Shown here piece by piece: positions 18,339 to 26,965 of a DNA stretch of 64,000 bases (positions are counted from its first letter, which is position 1; each line of letters opens with the position of its first letter). The notes beneath the pieces were generated by a model. That model saw only the letters and a program-made list of their open reading frames with translations. It did no database searches and was not told where the DNA came from. The DNA is from Xanthomonas bromi. Lineage in GTDB: Bacteria; Pseudomonadota; Gammaproteobacteria; Xanthomonadales; Xanthomonadaceae. A program made the translations under genes and the position numbers. Location: NCBI RefSeq assembly GCF_900092025.1, contig NZ_FLTX01000035.1, forward strand, positions 1 to 64,000. Direction: 5' to 3'.

Positions 18339-18830
18339 ATGCATACGTCCTCATCCCTGATGCTTACCGGCCTGCTGGCCGCCGCCCTGGTTGGCTGCAG
18401 CGCTGGCACCCCGCCGCCAGCAGCGGAGGCGGCCAAACCTGCAAACACCCCGCCAGCCACGGCCAGCCGCGCCGATGCCCGCCCGCCTGCCGCCGGCGCA
18501 GACGCCAGCGTGACCGGCCCGCTGCCGCGGCCCAGCAAGACGCCTGCTCCAACGGCCCCTGCAGCCGATCCGGCCCTGCCCGCGCAGGCGGTGGCCTGGC
18601 GCTGCGGCCAGCGTACGATCACCACACGGGTCGACTCGGCCACCGATGCCCTGCAGCTGACGCTCGAAGACCGCACGCTGGTCCTGCTCAGCGCCCAGGC
18701 GGCATCCGGGACACGGTTTGCCGATGCGCAGGGCAACCAGTTCTGGGAACACGCCGGCGAAGCGACACTGTCGCTGGCGGGCGGCGAGGCGATGAAATGC
18801 GTGCATGAGGCCGCCACGACAATCGGCTAA
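18339..18830 (+). CDS. Lipoprotein with MliC-like lysozyme-inhibitor domain
   Basis: A 163-residue protein with a lipoprotein signal (LTGLLAAALVGCSAG, lipobox Cys near residue 19), an Ala/Pro-rich linker at about 22-85 and a C-terminal domain that fits MliC. The domain opens with VAWRCGQRTITT, then SAQAASGTRFADAQGNQFWEHAGEATL, and closes with the second conserved Cys in AMKCVHE. MliC/PliC proteins bind and block c-type lysozyme in the envelope, so a role in surviving host lysozyme is plausible. A CAGGAG site precedes the ATG at 18339 by 9 bases. The long linker is unusual. Confidence 0.78.
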   Translation: MHTSSSLMLTGLLAAALVGCSAGTPPPAAEAAKPANTPPATASRADARPPAAGADASVTGPLPRPSKTPAPTAPAADPALPAQAVAWRCGQRTITTRVDSATDALQLTLEDRTLVLLSAQAASGTRFADAQGNQFWEHAGEATLSLAGGEAMKCVHEAATTIG

Positions 18831-18927
18831 ACGTTCAGTTACAGCGCACATCTTCACGCCGCGCGCTTCAAGAATCCGCCGCGCAAGCCGAAACAACTAG
18901 CACTCCCAGATTGCTTCCGGCTGCGCC

Positions 18928-19782
18928 ATGCTCATCATCGTTGGCTTCATCGTCGTCATCGTCAGCGTCCTCGGCGGCTACGTGCTGTCGCACGGCAAGC
19001 TGGGCGCGTTGTGGCAGCCCTACGAGCTGATGATCATCGGTGGCGCGGCGCTGGGCGCGTTCCTGGTCAGCACGCCGGGCAAGATCGTCAAGGAAACGCT
19101 GACCGGCATCATGGGCGTGTTCAAGGGCCCGCAGTACAAGTCCGACGACTACAAGGACACCCTGAGCCTGGTCTACGAACTGCTGAACAAGGCGCGCCGC
19201 GACGGCTTCATGGCGCTGGAAGACCATGTCGAAAAACCGCAGGACAGCACCATCTTCGGCAACTATCCCAAGGTGGTGGCCGACCATCACCTGCTGGATT
19301 TCATCACCGACTGCCTGCGCCTGATGATCGGCAGCAACATCGAGCCGCACGAACTGGAACCGCTGCTCGAACTGGAACTGGAAAAGCACCATCACGAAGC
19401 CCTGGCGCCTGCGCATGCGCTGAGCAAGGTCTCCGACGGCCTGCCCGGCTTCGGCATCGTGGCCGCGGTGCTCGGCATCGTGATCACCATGGGCTCGATC
19501 GGCGGACCGATCGAAGAGATCGGCCACCACGTCGGCGCCGCGCTGGTGGGTACCTTCCTCGGCATCCTGCTGGCCTATGGCTTCGTGTCGCCGTTGTCGG
19601 CGGCGATGGAAGCGCGCGCCGAACAGGACGGGCGCATCTACGAGGCGGTCAAGACCGCGCTGCTGGCCTGCCTGCGTGGCTACAACCCGAAGATCGCGCT
19701 GGAATTCGCCCGCAAGACCCTGCCCTCCAATGTGCGTCCGAGCTTCGGCGATTTCGAAACGCACCTGAAGACGATCAAGTAG
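18928..19782 (+). CDS. motA: Flagellar motor stator protein MotA
   Basis: A 284-residue inner-membrane protein with the four-TM layout of MotA. The first two segments are at about 2-50 (starting MLIIVGFIVVIVS), then comes a charged cytoplasmic loop of about 120 residues, then two more TMs with the conserved Pro in GLPGFGIVAAVLGIVITMG and the final GALVGTFLGILLAYGF. With MotB it forms the proton-conducting stator that drives flagellar rotation. It is followed by motB after 10 bp, so both are in one operon. Confidence 0.96.
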   Translation: MLIIVGFIVVIVSVLGGYVLSHGKLGALWQPYELMIIGGAALGAFLVSTPGKIVKETLTGIMGVFKGPQYKSDDYKDTLSLVYELLNKARRDGFMALEDHVEKPQDSTIFGNYPKVVADHHLLDFITDCLRLMIGSNIEPHELEPLLELELEKHHHEALAPAHALSKVSDGLPGFGIVAAVLGIVITMGSIGGPIEEIGHHVGAALVGTFLGILLAYGFVSPLSAAMEARAEQDGRIYEAVKTALLACLRGYNPKIALEFARKTLPSNVRPSFGDFETHLKTIK

Positions 19783-19792
19783 GGCCGCGGTC

Positions 19793-20938
19793 ATGGCCGA
19801 GGGCAAATCCACCGTCATCATCCGACGGGTCAAGAAGGTCCAGGGCGGCGGCCATCATGGCGGCGCCTGGAAGGTGGCCTTTGCCGACTTCGTGACCGCG
19901 ATGATGGCCTTCTTCCTGGTGCTGTGGCTGATGGCCGCCACCACCAAGGAGCAGCGCGCGGCGATCTCCGAGTACTTCCGCAATCCCAGCCCGCTGTCGG
20001 GCAAATCGCCGGCGCCTTCGCCGGGCATGAACGGACCCGGCGGCGCCAGCACCTCGATGATCAAGCTCGGCGGCACCGCCGATATGGCCAAGGGGCAGAA
20101 GGACGAAATGGGCCGCAAGCGCGACAATGCCGCGGACACCAGCGAAGACAGCCGCAGCAAGGACAAAAGGCGCCTGGAAGCGCTGATGCAGGACCTGAAA
20201 GAGGCCATCGACAAGAGTCAGGCGCTGGAGCCGTTCAAGGACCAGCTGCTGCTGGATCTCACCCCCGATGGCCTGCGCATCCAGATCGTGGACAAGCAGA
20301 ACCGCCCGATGTTCGACATCGGCCGCGACCAGCTCAAGCCGTATACGGTGGCGATCCTGCACGAGCTGTCCAACTTCATCAATCAGGTGCCCAACCACAT
20401 CAGCATCACCGGCCACACCGACACCACTGCCTACAGCAGCGATGCCGGCTACACCAACTGGGAACTCAGCGCCGACCGTGCCAATGCCGCGCGCCGCGCG
20501 CTGGTGGCCGGCGGCATGTCCGATGCCAAGGTGACCCGCGTGGTGGGGCTGTCGTCGTCGGTGCTGTTCGACAAGACCTACCCGCAGAACCCGATCAACC
20601 GCCGCATCAGCATCGTGGTGATGACCCAGGACGCCGAACAGACCGCGCTGGCCGGCGCCGGCCAGGGCGTGGCGCTGAGCAAATCAGTGCACGACGCCGA
20701 CACCCAGGTGCCGGATCTGAGCGGCGCAGCGGCCACCGGGACCGACACTGTGGGCAAGCCGGTCAAGGAAGCGACCCCAACGGCGGCTTCGCCAGTGGCT
20801 GCGGCGCCGGCCCTGGCGCCGGCATCCGCCGGAACGGTCGCCGTGCGTCCGGCAGCACCGCGTCTGTCTTCCAGCGCGCAGGTGGCCTCTGCCACGGCGC
20901 TGGCCAAAGCTGCAGAAGCGGCGATGGAGAAGCACTAA
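19793..20938 (+). CDS. motB: Flagellar motor stator protein MotB
   Basis: A 381-residue protein with one N-terminal TM at about 28-48 that contains the proton-binding D32 (AFADFVTAMMAFF). A plug and linker region follows, then a periplasmic OmpA-like peptidoglycan-binding domain (about 165-290) with SITGHTDTTAY and NRRISIVVM. It anchors the stator to the cell wall. The roughly 90 residues after the OmpA domain are Ala/Pro/Val-rich and of low complexity, longer than in E. coli MotB. It is co-transcribed with motA. Confidence 0.95.
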   Translation: MAEGKSTVIIRRVKKVQGGGHHGGAWKVAFADFVTAMMAFFLVLWLMAATTKEQRAAISEYFRNPSPLSGKSPAPSPGMNGPGGASTSMIKLGGTADMAKGQKDEMGRKRDNAADTSEDSRSKDKRRLEALMQDLKEAIDKSQALEPFKDQLLLDLTPDGLRIQIVDKQNRPMFDIGRDQLKPYTVAILHELSNFINQVPNHISITGHTDTTAYSSDAGYTNWELSADRANAARRALVAGGMSDAKVTRVVGLSSSVLFDKTYPQNPINRRISIVVMTQDAEQTALAGAGQGVALSKSVHDADTQVPDLSGAAATGTDTVGKPVKEATPTAASPVAAAPALAPASAGTVAVRPAAPRLSSSAQVASATALAKAAEAAMEKH

Positions 20939-21158
20939 AGCCAGGGCGGGGGCTTGGAGATAGGCCGCGATCCGAGATCCGCCAGGAAATCGCATCGGGA
21001 AGGCGGCCTGCTGCTGTGTTGGGCCAGCCCCGCCAGTGGCGGCGTTTACAGCGGCTCACACGGCTACCCCGTCTTGTCCAGGTGCAGATTCCGGCTATGC
21101 ATCGCATCGTGCGGCGCACGCTCTAGAATGGCCGGCCATTCCCAGCGTCGAGAACACC

Positions 21159-21758
21159 GTGTCCCGCAATTCCAAGGCCAAGCGCGACAAGCGCAAGAAG
21201 CAGCAACCCAAGCGCCCCATCGTCCGTCTGGGCCAGGCGCCCCAGGTCACCAACCATGCCGTGCTACAGGACGCCGACGGGCGCGTCGTGGCCGCCATCG
21301 GCCTGCAAGGCGGCAGCGAGTGGATGTTGTCGATCGGCGGCCAGACCATGGGCAGCGCCGACAACCCGGTCCCGATGCTGGCCATGCTCAAGCACCTGGC
21401 CAACCTGCAGGAAGCCGAAGGCAAGACCATCTCGCTGGAATATTCGACCCAGCTGCAGCAGATGATCGACGACCTGGCCGCCGACGAAGGCCAGACCGCC
21501 GAGGAATACCTGACCAAGCTGGTGTCCGAGTTCCAGAACGCCGATGCCGATGAAGACGGCGATACCGATGCGGCAGACGCAGATGCGGCAGACGCAGCGG
21601 TCGACGCCGGTACCGATGCCGTTGCGGAAGATGCGGCTGGCGACGTGGTTGCCAGCGACGACGACAGCGCAGCAGACGCAGACGCCAACGATGCCGCAAC
21701 CGACGAAGACGACAGCGAGACGGCTGGCAAGAAGCCGAAAAAGTCCAAGAAGGCCTGA
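21159..21758 (+). CDS. Protein with basic head and acidic Asp/Ala tail, unknown
   Basis: A 199-residue protein. The best start is GTG at 21159, giving a strongly basic N-terminus (KAKRDKRKKQQPKRP), a central folded part with RVVAAIGLQGGSEWMLSIGG and a helical region, and then a 60-residue tail of Asp/Ala/Glu repeats (DADAADADAAD type) that ends in a basic KKPKKSKKA. The tail may be an expansion of GAN codons. The opposite charges at the two ends suggest nucleic-acid or ribosome contacts, which is inference. I do not recognise a family. It is followed after 8 bp by the DUF4031 gene. Confidence 0.65.
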   Translation: MSRNSKAKRDKRKKQQPKRPIVRLGQAPQVTNHAVLQDADGRVVAAIGLQGGSEWMLSIGGQTMGSADNPVPMLAMLKHLANLQEAEGKTISLEYSTQLQQMIDDLAADEGQTAEEYLTKLVSEFQNADADEDGDTDAADADAADAAVDAGTDAVAEDAAGDVVASDDDSAADADANDAATDEDDSETAGKKPKKSKKA

Positions 21759-21766
21759 TCCGGCCG

Positions 21767-22051
21767 ATGGCCGTCTACGTCGACGATGCGGTACACCTGT
21801 GGCGCGGTCAGCGCTGGGCGCACCTGCTCGGCGATACGCTGGACGAGCTGCATGCCATGGCGGCGCGACTGGGTATTGCCCGTCGCGCCTTCCAGAACAA
21901 ACTCAGCGGTGCGCACTACGACGTGCCCGCACCGCTGCGCCTCGAGGCGATTGCCCTCGGCGCCATCGCCGTTTCCCGCCACACCGACCGCGCCTTGCTC
22001 AAGGCGTTGATCGCCAATGCGCGGGCGCAGGCGCGCGGCGAACACGTATAA
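21767..22051 (+). CDS. DUF4031 family protein
   Basis: A 94-residue protein that matches DUF4031: MAVYVDDAVH at the start, WAHLLGDTLDELHAMAARLG in the middle and AHYDVP near residue 50, ending in a helical segment with AVSRHTDRALLKALIANA. Members are small, widely spread in bacteria and of unknown function. It lies 8 bp after the acidic-tail protein gene, so the two are probably one operon. Confidence 0.82.
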   Translation: MAVYVDDAVHLWRGQRWAHLLGDTLDELHAMAARLGIARRAFQNKLSGAHYDVPAPLRLEAIALGAIAVSRHTDRALLKALIANARAQARGEHV

Positions 22052-22220
22052 GCAACGCCTGCGACGCCTGCAGGCAGCCCCCGTCACCTTGGTTGCTTGG
22101 TTGGTGAAGTTGCCGGACCGCTGCTCAAAACTCGACACGCAATAAGGACATACATTGCATGCCGCGCGTGCGTGTGGTGTTGTGCCTGCCACCAATGCAA
22201 CGTGGCTTGGGAGAGGTTTC

Positions 22221-22949
22221 TTGTCCATCCGTGCTTCCCCCCCCGATGCTGTCTCTCTGTTGTCCGTCGCCGTTCTGGAAGACGACGCGCTCTTGCGCGA
22301 GGACATCCTGATTCCCGGGTTGCGCGACTTCGGCTTTCGGGTCAGCGGCGCCGGTACGGCCGGCGAACTGTATCGGCTGATGCTGCAACAGACCTTCGAT
22401 CTGGTCGTCCTCGATCTTGGCCTTCCCGACGAGAGCGGATTGAGTGTGGTGACGCACCTGCGCTCGATGTTCGCCGGACTGGGCATCGTCGTGTTGACCG
22501 GCAATCGCGGTCGCAGCGACCACGTGCGCGCCCTGCACGGTGGTGCGGACGCCTTCCTGCGCAAACCGGCCGACCCGGAAATCCTCGCATTGACCCTGCG
22601 CAACCTGGCACACCGCGTGCGCACGGCCCACATCGCCGCCACGACGCCCAGGCACGCCTGGCGACTGCAATCAGACGGCTGGTGCCTGCTGGCGCCGGAT
22701 GGCAAGGTCATGGTGCTGACGTCGCTGGAGCGCTGTTTGATGCGCTGCCTGGATGCGCAGCGCGGCCAGGCGATCGAGCGCGAGACCCTGGTATCGGCAC
22801 TGGAGGCCATCACCGGCGATTTCGACCTGCACCGGCTGGAAATGCTGATCCATCGTCTGCGTCGCAAGGCCGCACGCATCACCAGCGATGAGACACCGAC
22901 ACTGCCGCTGCTGTCCTCGCGCGGAATGGGCTACCTGCTGGCGGAGTGA
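22221..22949 (+). CDS. Response regulator with divergent winged-helix output
   Basis: A 242-residue two-component regulator from a likely TTG start at 22221, which has GGGAGAGG upstream. An in-frame ATG at 22155 is possible but lacks such a site. The receiver has the acidic pair in LEDDALLRED, the acceptor Asp in LVVLDLGLPDESG, a conserved Thr in VVLTGNRG and Lys in FLRKPADPEI. The C-terminal domain resembles OmpR-type winged helices (LTSLERCLMRCLDAQ, LHRLEMLIHRLRRKAARI, RGMGYLLAE). It ends overlapping the 3' end of the convergent histidine kinase gene by 19 bp, and that kinase is its likely partner. Confidence 0.88.
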   Translation: MSIRASPPDAVSLLSVAVLEDDALLREDILIPGLRDFGFRVSGAGTAGELYRLMLQQTFDLVVLDLGLPDESGLSVVTHLRSMFAGLGIVVLTGNRGRSDHVRALHGGADAFLRKPADPEILALTLRNLAHRVRTAHIAATTPRHAWRLQSDGWCLLAPDGKVMVLTSLERCLMRCLDAQRGQAIERETLVSALEAITGDFDLHRLEMLIHRLRRKAARITSDETPTLPLLSSRGMGYLLAE

Positions 22950-24307
22950 GGCGGCGCCAGCGCCAGCGGCAAGTGCAGGCACAGACAGGCCCCGCCTTGC
23001 GGGCCATTGCTCGCCGTCACCTGGCCACCGGCCGCGGCGATGATGCCCTGAACCACCGACAAGCCCAGCCCGGTGCCCTTGCCGACCGGTTTGGTGGTGT
23101 AGAACGGCTCCAGGATCCGCTCCAGCAGATGCGGTGCGATGCCCGGACCGGTATCGCAGAAGCGCAGGTAGACGGTGGCCTCGCGTTGCTCGCCCTCGAT
23201 GCGGAACACGCCCTGCCCCTCCATCGCATCGCGCGCGTTGGCAGCGATATTGAGCAGCACCAAGTCGAGATCGTCGCGATCCATGCGCACCCACAACGGT
23301 GGACTGTCGGCGATGCACTCCAGCCGAATCTCGTGCCCGAACAACTGGCGCAAGGTGGGTTCGGCATCGCGCAGTGCCACGCGGGCGTCGAACAGGGTCG
23401 GCAGGCCCGGCTCGGCGCGACCGAAATTGAGGATGCGCCGACTGACAGTCAACGCGCGTCGCGCGGCGGTCTCGATGTTTTCCAGCGTTTTGAGCAGTGG
23501 CGCTTCGCCGTAGCCCTCCAGGGCGTCGCGCCGTTGCGCATAGCCGATGATTACGTTGATCAGGTTGTCGAAATCGTGCGCGACACCGGCTGCCAGACGC
23601 CCGAGCGCCTCCATCTTCTGGGTGTGGATCAGCTGCTCCTGCACGCGCTCGCGCTCGGCCATCTCCTGCAGCAGGCGGTGATTGAGCTGTTCCAGGTCGC
23701 GTCGGCGTTGCTCTGATTCGAGCAGGCTGTCACGCAACGCGGCGATGGTGCGATCCAGGATCAGGGTGATCAGCAGATAGGCGCCGACGGTCACCAGGCC
23801 TAAGCCGATGTTGCCGCGCACCGAGCGCCAGGGCACCGGCCAGATCACCTGTGCGAGCACGCCGAGCAACGCAGCAGCAGCCAGCAACAGGAAGACCCGC
23901 CAGAGCGCGCGACTTCCCAGCACCATGCCGGCGAGCACCAGCGCCAGCAAGGGCATGGGGTTGGTCAGCAGGTCGTAGATGTCCACCCGCATATAGGTGA
24001 CCACCACGCCGATCAGCGTCGCTGCCACGTAGGTCCGCACCGCTCCGGCATTGTCGCCGCGCCGCACGCGCCACACGCCCATCGCCGCACCTGCCGCCGT
24101 GAGCACGCTCCCGGTCAGGGCAAGCAGCAGATCGAGGTGACTCAGCAGGCGCGCCGCGCCAGCCACGTAGAGAAACAGGCCGATGTCGCCGGCGGTATAG
24201 AACACGATCGCCGCCAGCAGCACTTGCAGGAACGGCGCATGCCGCTGGTCGCTGGCACTGGTGGCCACCGGCGGCTGCAACCAGCGCAGAGCGGGGATGA
24301 ATTTCAC
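22931..24307 (-). CDS. Membrane sensor histidine kinase
   Basis: A protein of about 458 residues from a likely GTG at 24307. The N-terminal half has about six hydrophobic segments (LLAAIVFYTAGDIGLFLY, LLALTGSVLTAAGAA, TLIGVVVTYM, LALVLAGMVLG and others), then a coiled-coil linker, an H-box LGRLAAGVAHDFDNLINVI, an N-box NIAANARDAM and G-boxes DTGPGIAPH and GTGLGLSVV. The H-box is of the AHDFxNLL type. Longer in-frame ATG starts exist (up to 24496), and these would extend into the adhesin promoter region. It probably phosphorylates the tail-to-tail response regulator. Confidence 0.86.
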   Translation of the reverse strand: MKFIPALRWLQPPVATSASDQRHAPFLQVLLAAIVFYTAGDIGLFLYVAGAARLLSHLDLLLALTGSVLTAAGAAMGVWRVRRGDNAGAVRTYVAATLIGVVVTYMRVDIYDLLTNPMPLLALVLAGMVLGSRALWRVFLLLAAAALLGVLAQVIWPVPWRSVRGNIGLGLVTVGAYLLITLILDRTIAALRDSLLESEQRRRDLEQLNHRLLQEMAERERVQEQLIHTQKMEALGRLAAGVAHDFDNLINVIIGYAQRRDALEGYGEAPLLKTLENIETAARRALTVSRRILNFGRAEPGLPTLFDARVALRDAEPTLRQLFGHEIRLECIADSPPLWVRMDRDDLDLVLLNIAANARDAMEGQGVFRIEGEQREATVYLRFCDTGPGIAPHLLERILEPFYTTKPVGKGTGLGLSVVQGIIAAAGGQVTASNGPQGGACLCLHLPLALAPPHSASR

Positions 24308-24512
24308 AGGATTGGCGCCAGGCGACCTCGACAACTTCAGATGCTCACATCGGCGGTGAGTGGATGCAATCGTCGTTTGGTGACAGCCCGGGGGGCGCAT
24401 GACAAATTTTTGACGCACTTCGCGCATGCCGACGGAACTCCACATCGACAGGGGGATGTCCTGGAGTCGGGCAGCGCCAGTCGCTCCTTCCACCACGTTC
24501 CTGGGGATATCG

Positions 24513-26915
24513 ATGAGCTTCCTGCCTGACCATGCACCGAGCCCGCACCGCGCTCACCTCTCCGCTTCCCGCCTTGCAGGCAACACTGCCTGCATCTCGC
24601 CTCCACTGCGGCGCTCGCTCACACGCGCCATCGTCACCGTTCTGTTCCTGGCCAGTGGTGTCGCTACTGCACATGCCGCCACGCCGGCGCCAGCAGCCGT
24701 GAACCCGACGAACCAGGCAAGCACCGTCGACACCACGCCGCAGGACGCGGCCGACGATATCGGCAAGCATCTGCAGATCGTCGGTGGCAGCGACCCGTCC
24801 GAGGACGTCGGCGCCTTCGCCGGCGAGCCCTATGCGGTGGCCATCGGCGAGGCCAGCAATGCGCTCGGCGAAGGCGGCGTGGCGCTCGGTGCCGGTGCCA
24901 CGGTGACGGCCAAGAACGCCATCGCCACCGGCTACGCATCTGCGGCAACCGGCGAATCGGCCGTTGCCATCGGCGGCACGACCCAGGTGTTCGACTACAA
25001 CGATTCCGGCGAGATCATCGGGAGTCACCAGGACTCCACCGAGGCCAGCGGATTCGGTGCGGTGGCGCTGGGCGGCGGCGCCAAGGCCACCGCCGCGCTG
25101 GCCACCGCGGTGGGCAGTGGCAGCGAAGCGCGCAGCGTGCAAAGCACAGCGTTGGGCTACCGCGCCCGTGCGTTCGAAGAAGGATCGACCGCAGTGGGCG
25201 GCTTGTCGGTGGCCTCGGGCTATCTGTCAACCGCCAACGGCTACTTCGCCCGCGCCACTGCCACCAGCACCGTGGCCATGGGCGTCAACGCCCTGGCCAG
25301 CGGGGTCGACAGCGTGGCCATCGGCGGCGTCAGCACCGCCGCAGAGTCGGCCGGCAACAGCAGCAGCCTGACCGCGGCCACCGGTGTCGGTGCGGTCGCG
25401 CTGGGCGCAGGCGCGGCCACGCAATCCAACTACGCGATCGCCATTGGCTACAACTCCAACGTCTTCCCCAATCTGCCGGGCAACACCAACTCGGTGGCGA
25501 TCGGCCACAGCGCCGGCTCGTTCGCTCCCAACACGGTCTCGCTGGGTGCCTATGCCCTGGTACAGGAGCAGGAAGGGATCGCGCTGGGTCACAACAGCTC
25601 GGCCTTGACCGCCAACAGTGTGGTCTTGGGCTCCGGCGCCGTCAGCTCCTGGTTCAACCCCAACAGCACCGCGCTGGGCGCGGCCACCCGCACCGATGGC
25701 GTCGATGCCACCTCGATCGGCTATGGCGCCAAGGTCGGAGACTGGGTGGACGATGCCTGGAACCGCGCTCCGGTCAGCGCGGTGGCCCTGGGCGCCTTCT
25801 CGCATGCGACCCGCAGCTACAGCGTGTCGGTGGGCGATCTTGCGTCCGGACTGACGCGACAGATCACCAGCCTGGCCGCCGGCACCGAAGATACCGATGC
25901 GGTCAACCTGGGGCAGTTGCGCAGCGTGGCCTCCGCACTGGGCACCAGCGGCGTGTTCGATGGCCAGGGCAACCTGCTCGGCGGCAGTTATCTGATCGGC
26001 GGCAAGACCTATACCGACATCAGCGGTGCGATGGGCGCCATCGATTCGGCATTGATCGGCTTCGGCAACCGGCTAGGCAGCATGACGGCCGTCGCCGGCG
26101 GCGAGATGGCCGTCGGCAGCGGCGCCGGGACGCAGGCGCCGACCGTCGGTGCAGGCACCAACGCCGTGGCAGTGGGATCGGGGGCCACCGCCAACGGACA
26201 GAACGGCCTGGCGGTCGGCGCTGCGTCGCTGGCCTACGGCCCGCAGGACACCGCGGTGGGCGCCAATGCCAAGGTCAACGCCGACGGCAGTACGGCGGTG
26301 GGCGCCAATACCAGCATCGCGGCGCAGGCCACCAATGCCGTCGCGCTGGGCGAAAGCGCCAGCGTGACCGCGGCCTCCGGGACCGCGGTCGGCCAGAACG
26401 CCCAGGTGTCGGCCGACAACGCCGTGGCACTGGGACGTGGCGCGGTGGCCGATCGCGCCAACACGGTCTCGGTGGGCAGCGCCGGCGCCGAGCGGCAGAT
26501 CACCAACGTGGCCGCCGGCCGTTCCGACACCGACGCGGCCAACGTCGCCCAGGTCTCTGCGGGCGATGCGCGCACCTTGAGTTCGGCCAACAGCTATACC
26601 GACAGCCGGGTGTCGGCGCTGAGCGACAGCTTCACGCAATTGCACAACGACAGCATGCGCCGCTTCCAGAGCATGGATCGCCGCATCGACCGACTCGGCG
26701 CGATGAGCTCGGCGATGCTCAACATGGCCATCAATGCGGCCGGCACGCAAAGCGAACGTGGACGTATCTCCGTCGGCGCCGGCTTCCAGAGCAGCGAGCA
26801 TGCACTGTCGATCGGTTACGCCCGCAAGATCGGCGAGCGCGCGTCCTTCAGCCTGGGCGGCGCCTTCAGCGGCAGCGATTCCTCCGCCGGCCTGGGCTTC
26901 GGCATGGATCTGTGA
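24513..26915 (+). CDS. Trimeric autotransporter adhesin (YadA-like)
   Basis: An 800-residue surface adhesin. It has an extended, Arg-containing N-terminal signal (hydrophobic core TRAIVTVLFLASGVATAHAA, cleavage near residue 57). The head is built of degenerate YadA-type repeats (patterns such as AVAIG, GAVALG, TAVGSG and NSVAIGG). Two neck or stalk segments follow (ITSLAAGTEDTDAVNLGQL and ITNVAAGRSDTDAANVAQV). Then come a short coiled coil and a C-terminal beta-barrel anchor (RISVGAGFQSSEHALSIGY to the final FGMDL). Members form trimers that export themselves through type V secretion. In Xanthomonas the XadA-type proteins aid leaf attachment and virulence. The gene is divergent from the histidine kinase at 22931-24307. 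Confidence 0.92.
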   Translation: MSFLPDHAPSPHRAHLSASRLAGNTACISPPLRRSLTRAIVTVLFLASGVATAHAATPAPAAVNPTNQASTVDTTPQDAADDIGKHLQIVGGSDPSEDVGAFAGEPYAVAIGEASNALGEGGVALGAGATVTAKNAIATGYASAATGESAVAIGGTTQVFDYNDSGEIIGSHQDSTEASGFGAVALGGGAKATAALATAVGSGSEARSVQSTALGYRARAFEEGSTAVGGLSVASGYLSTANGYFARATATSTVAMGVNALASGVDSVAIGGVSTAAESAGNSSSLTAATGVGAVALGAGAATQSNYAIAIGYNSNVFPNLPGNTNSVAIGHSAGSFAPNTVSLGAYALVQEQEGIALGHNSSALTANSVVLGSGAVSSWFNPNSTALGAATRTDGVDATSIGYGAKVGDWVDDAWNRAPVSAVALGAFSHATRSYSVSVGDLASGLTRQITSLAAGTEDTDAVNLGQLRSVASALGTSGVFDGQGNLLGGSYLIGGKTYTDISGAMGAIDSALIGFGNRLGSMTAVAGGEMAVGSGAGTQAPTVGAGTNAVAVGSGATANGQNGLAVGAASLAYGPQDTAVGANAKVNADGSTAVGANTSIAAQATNAVALGESASVTAASGTAVGQNAQVSADNAVALGRGAVADRANTVSVGSAGAERQITNVAAGRSDTDAANVAQVSAGDARTLSSANSYTDSRVSALSDSFTQLHNDSMRRFQSMDRRIDRLGAMSSAMLNMAINAAGTQSERGRISVGAGFQSSEHALSIGYARKIGERASFSLGGAFSGSDSSAGLGFGMDL

Positions 26916-26965
26916 GCCTGCACCGCACGCACCGCCATCTCTCTCTATCTCCTGGAATTTCGCCC

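Noticed and set aside
18880-18927. Sigma-54 promoter before motA
   Set aside because: TAGCAC and TTGC blocks are present, but their spacing is wrong for a -24/-12 element.
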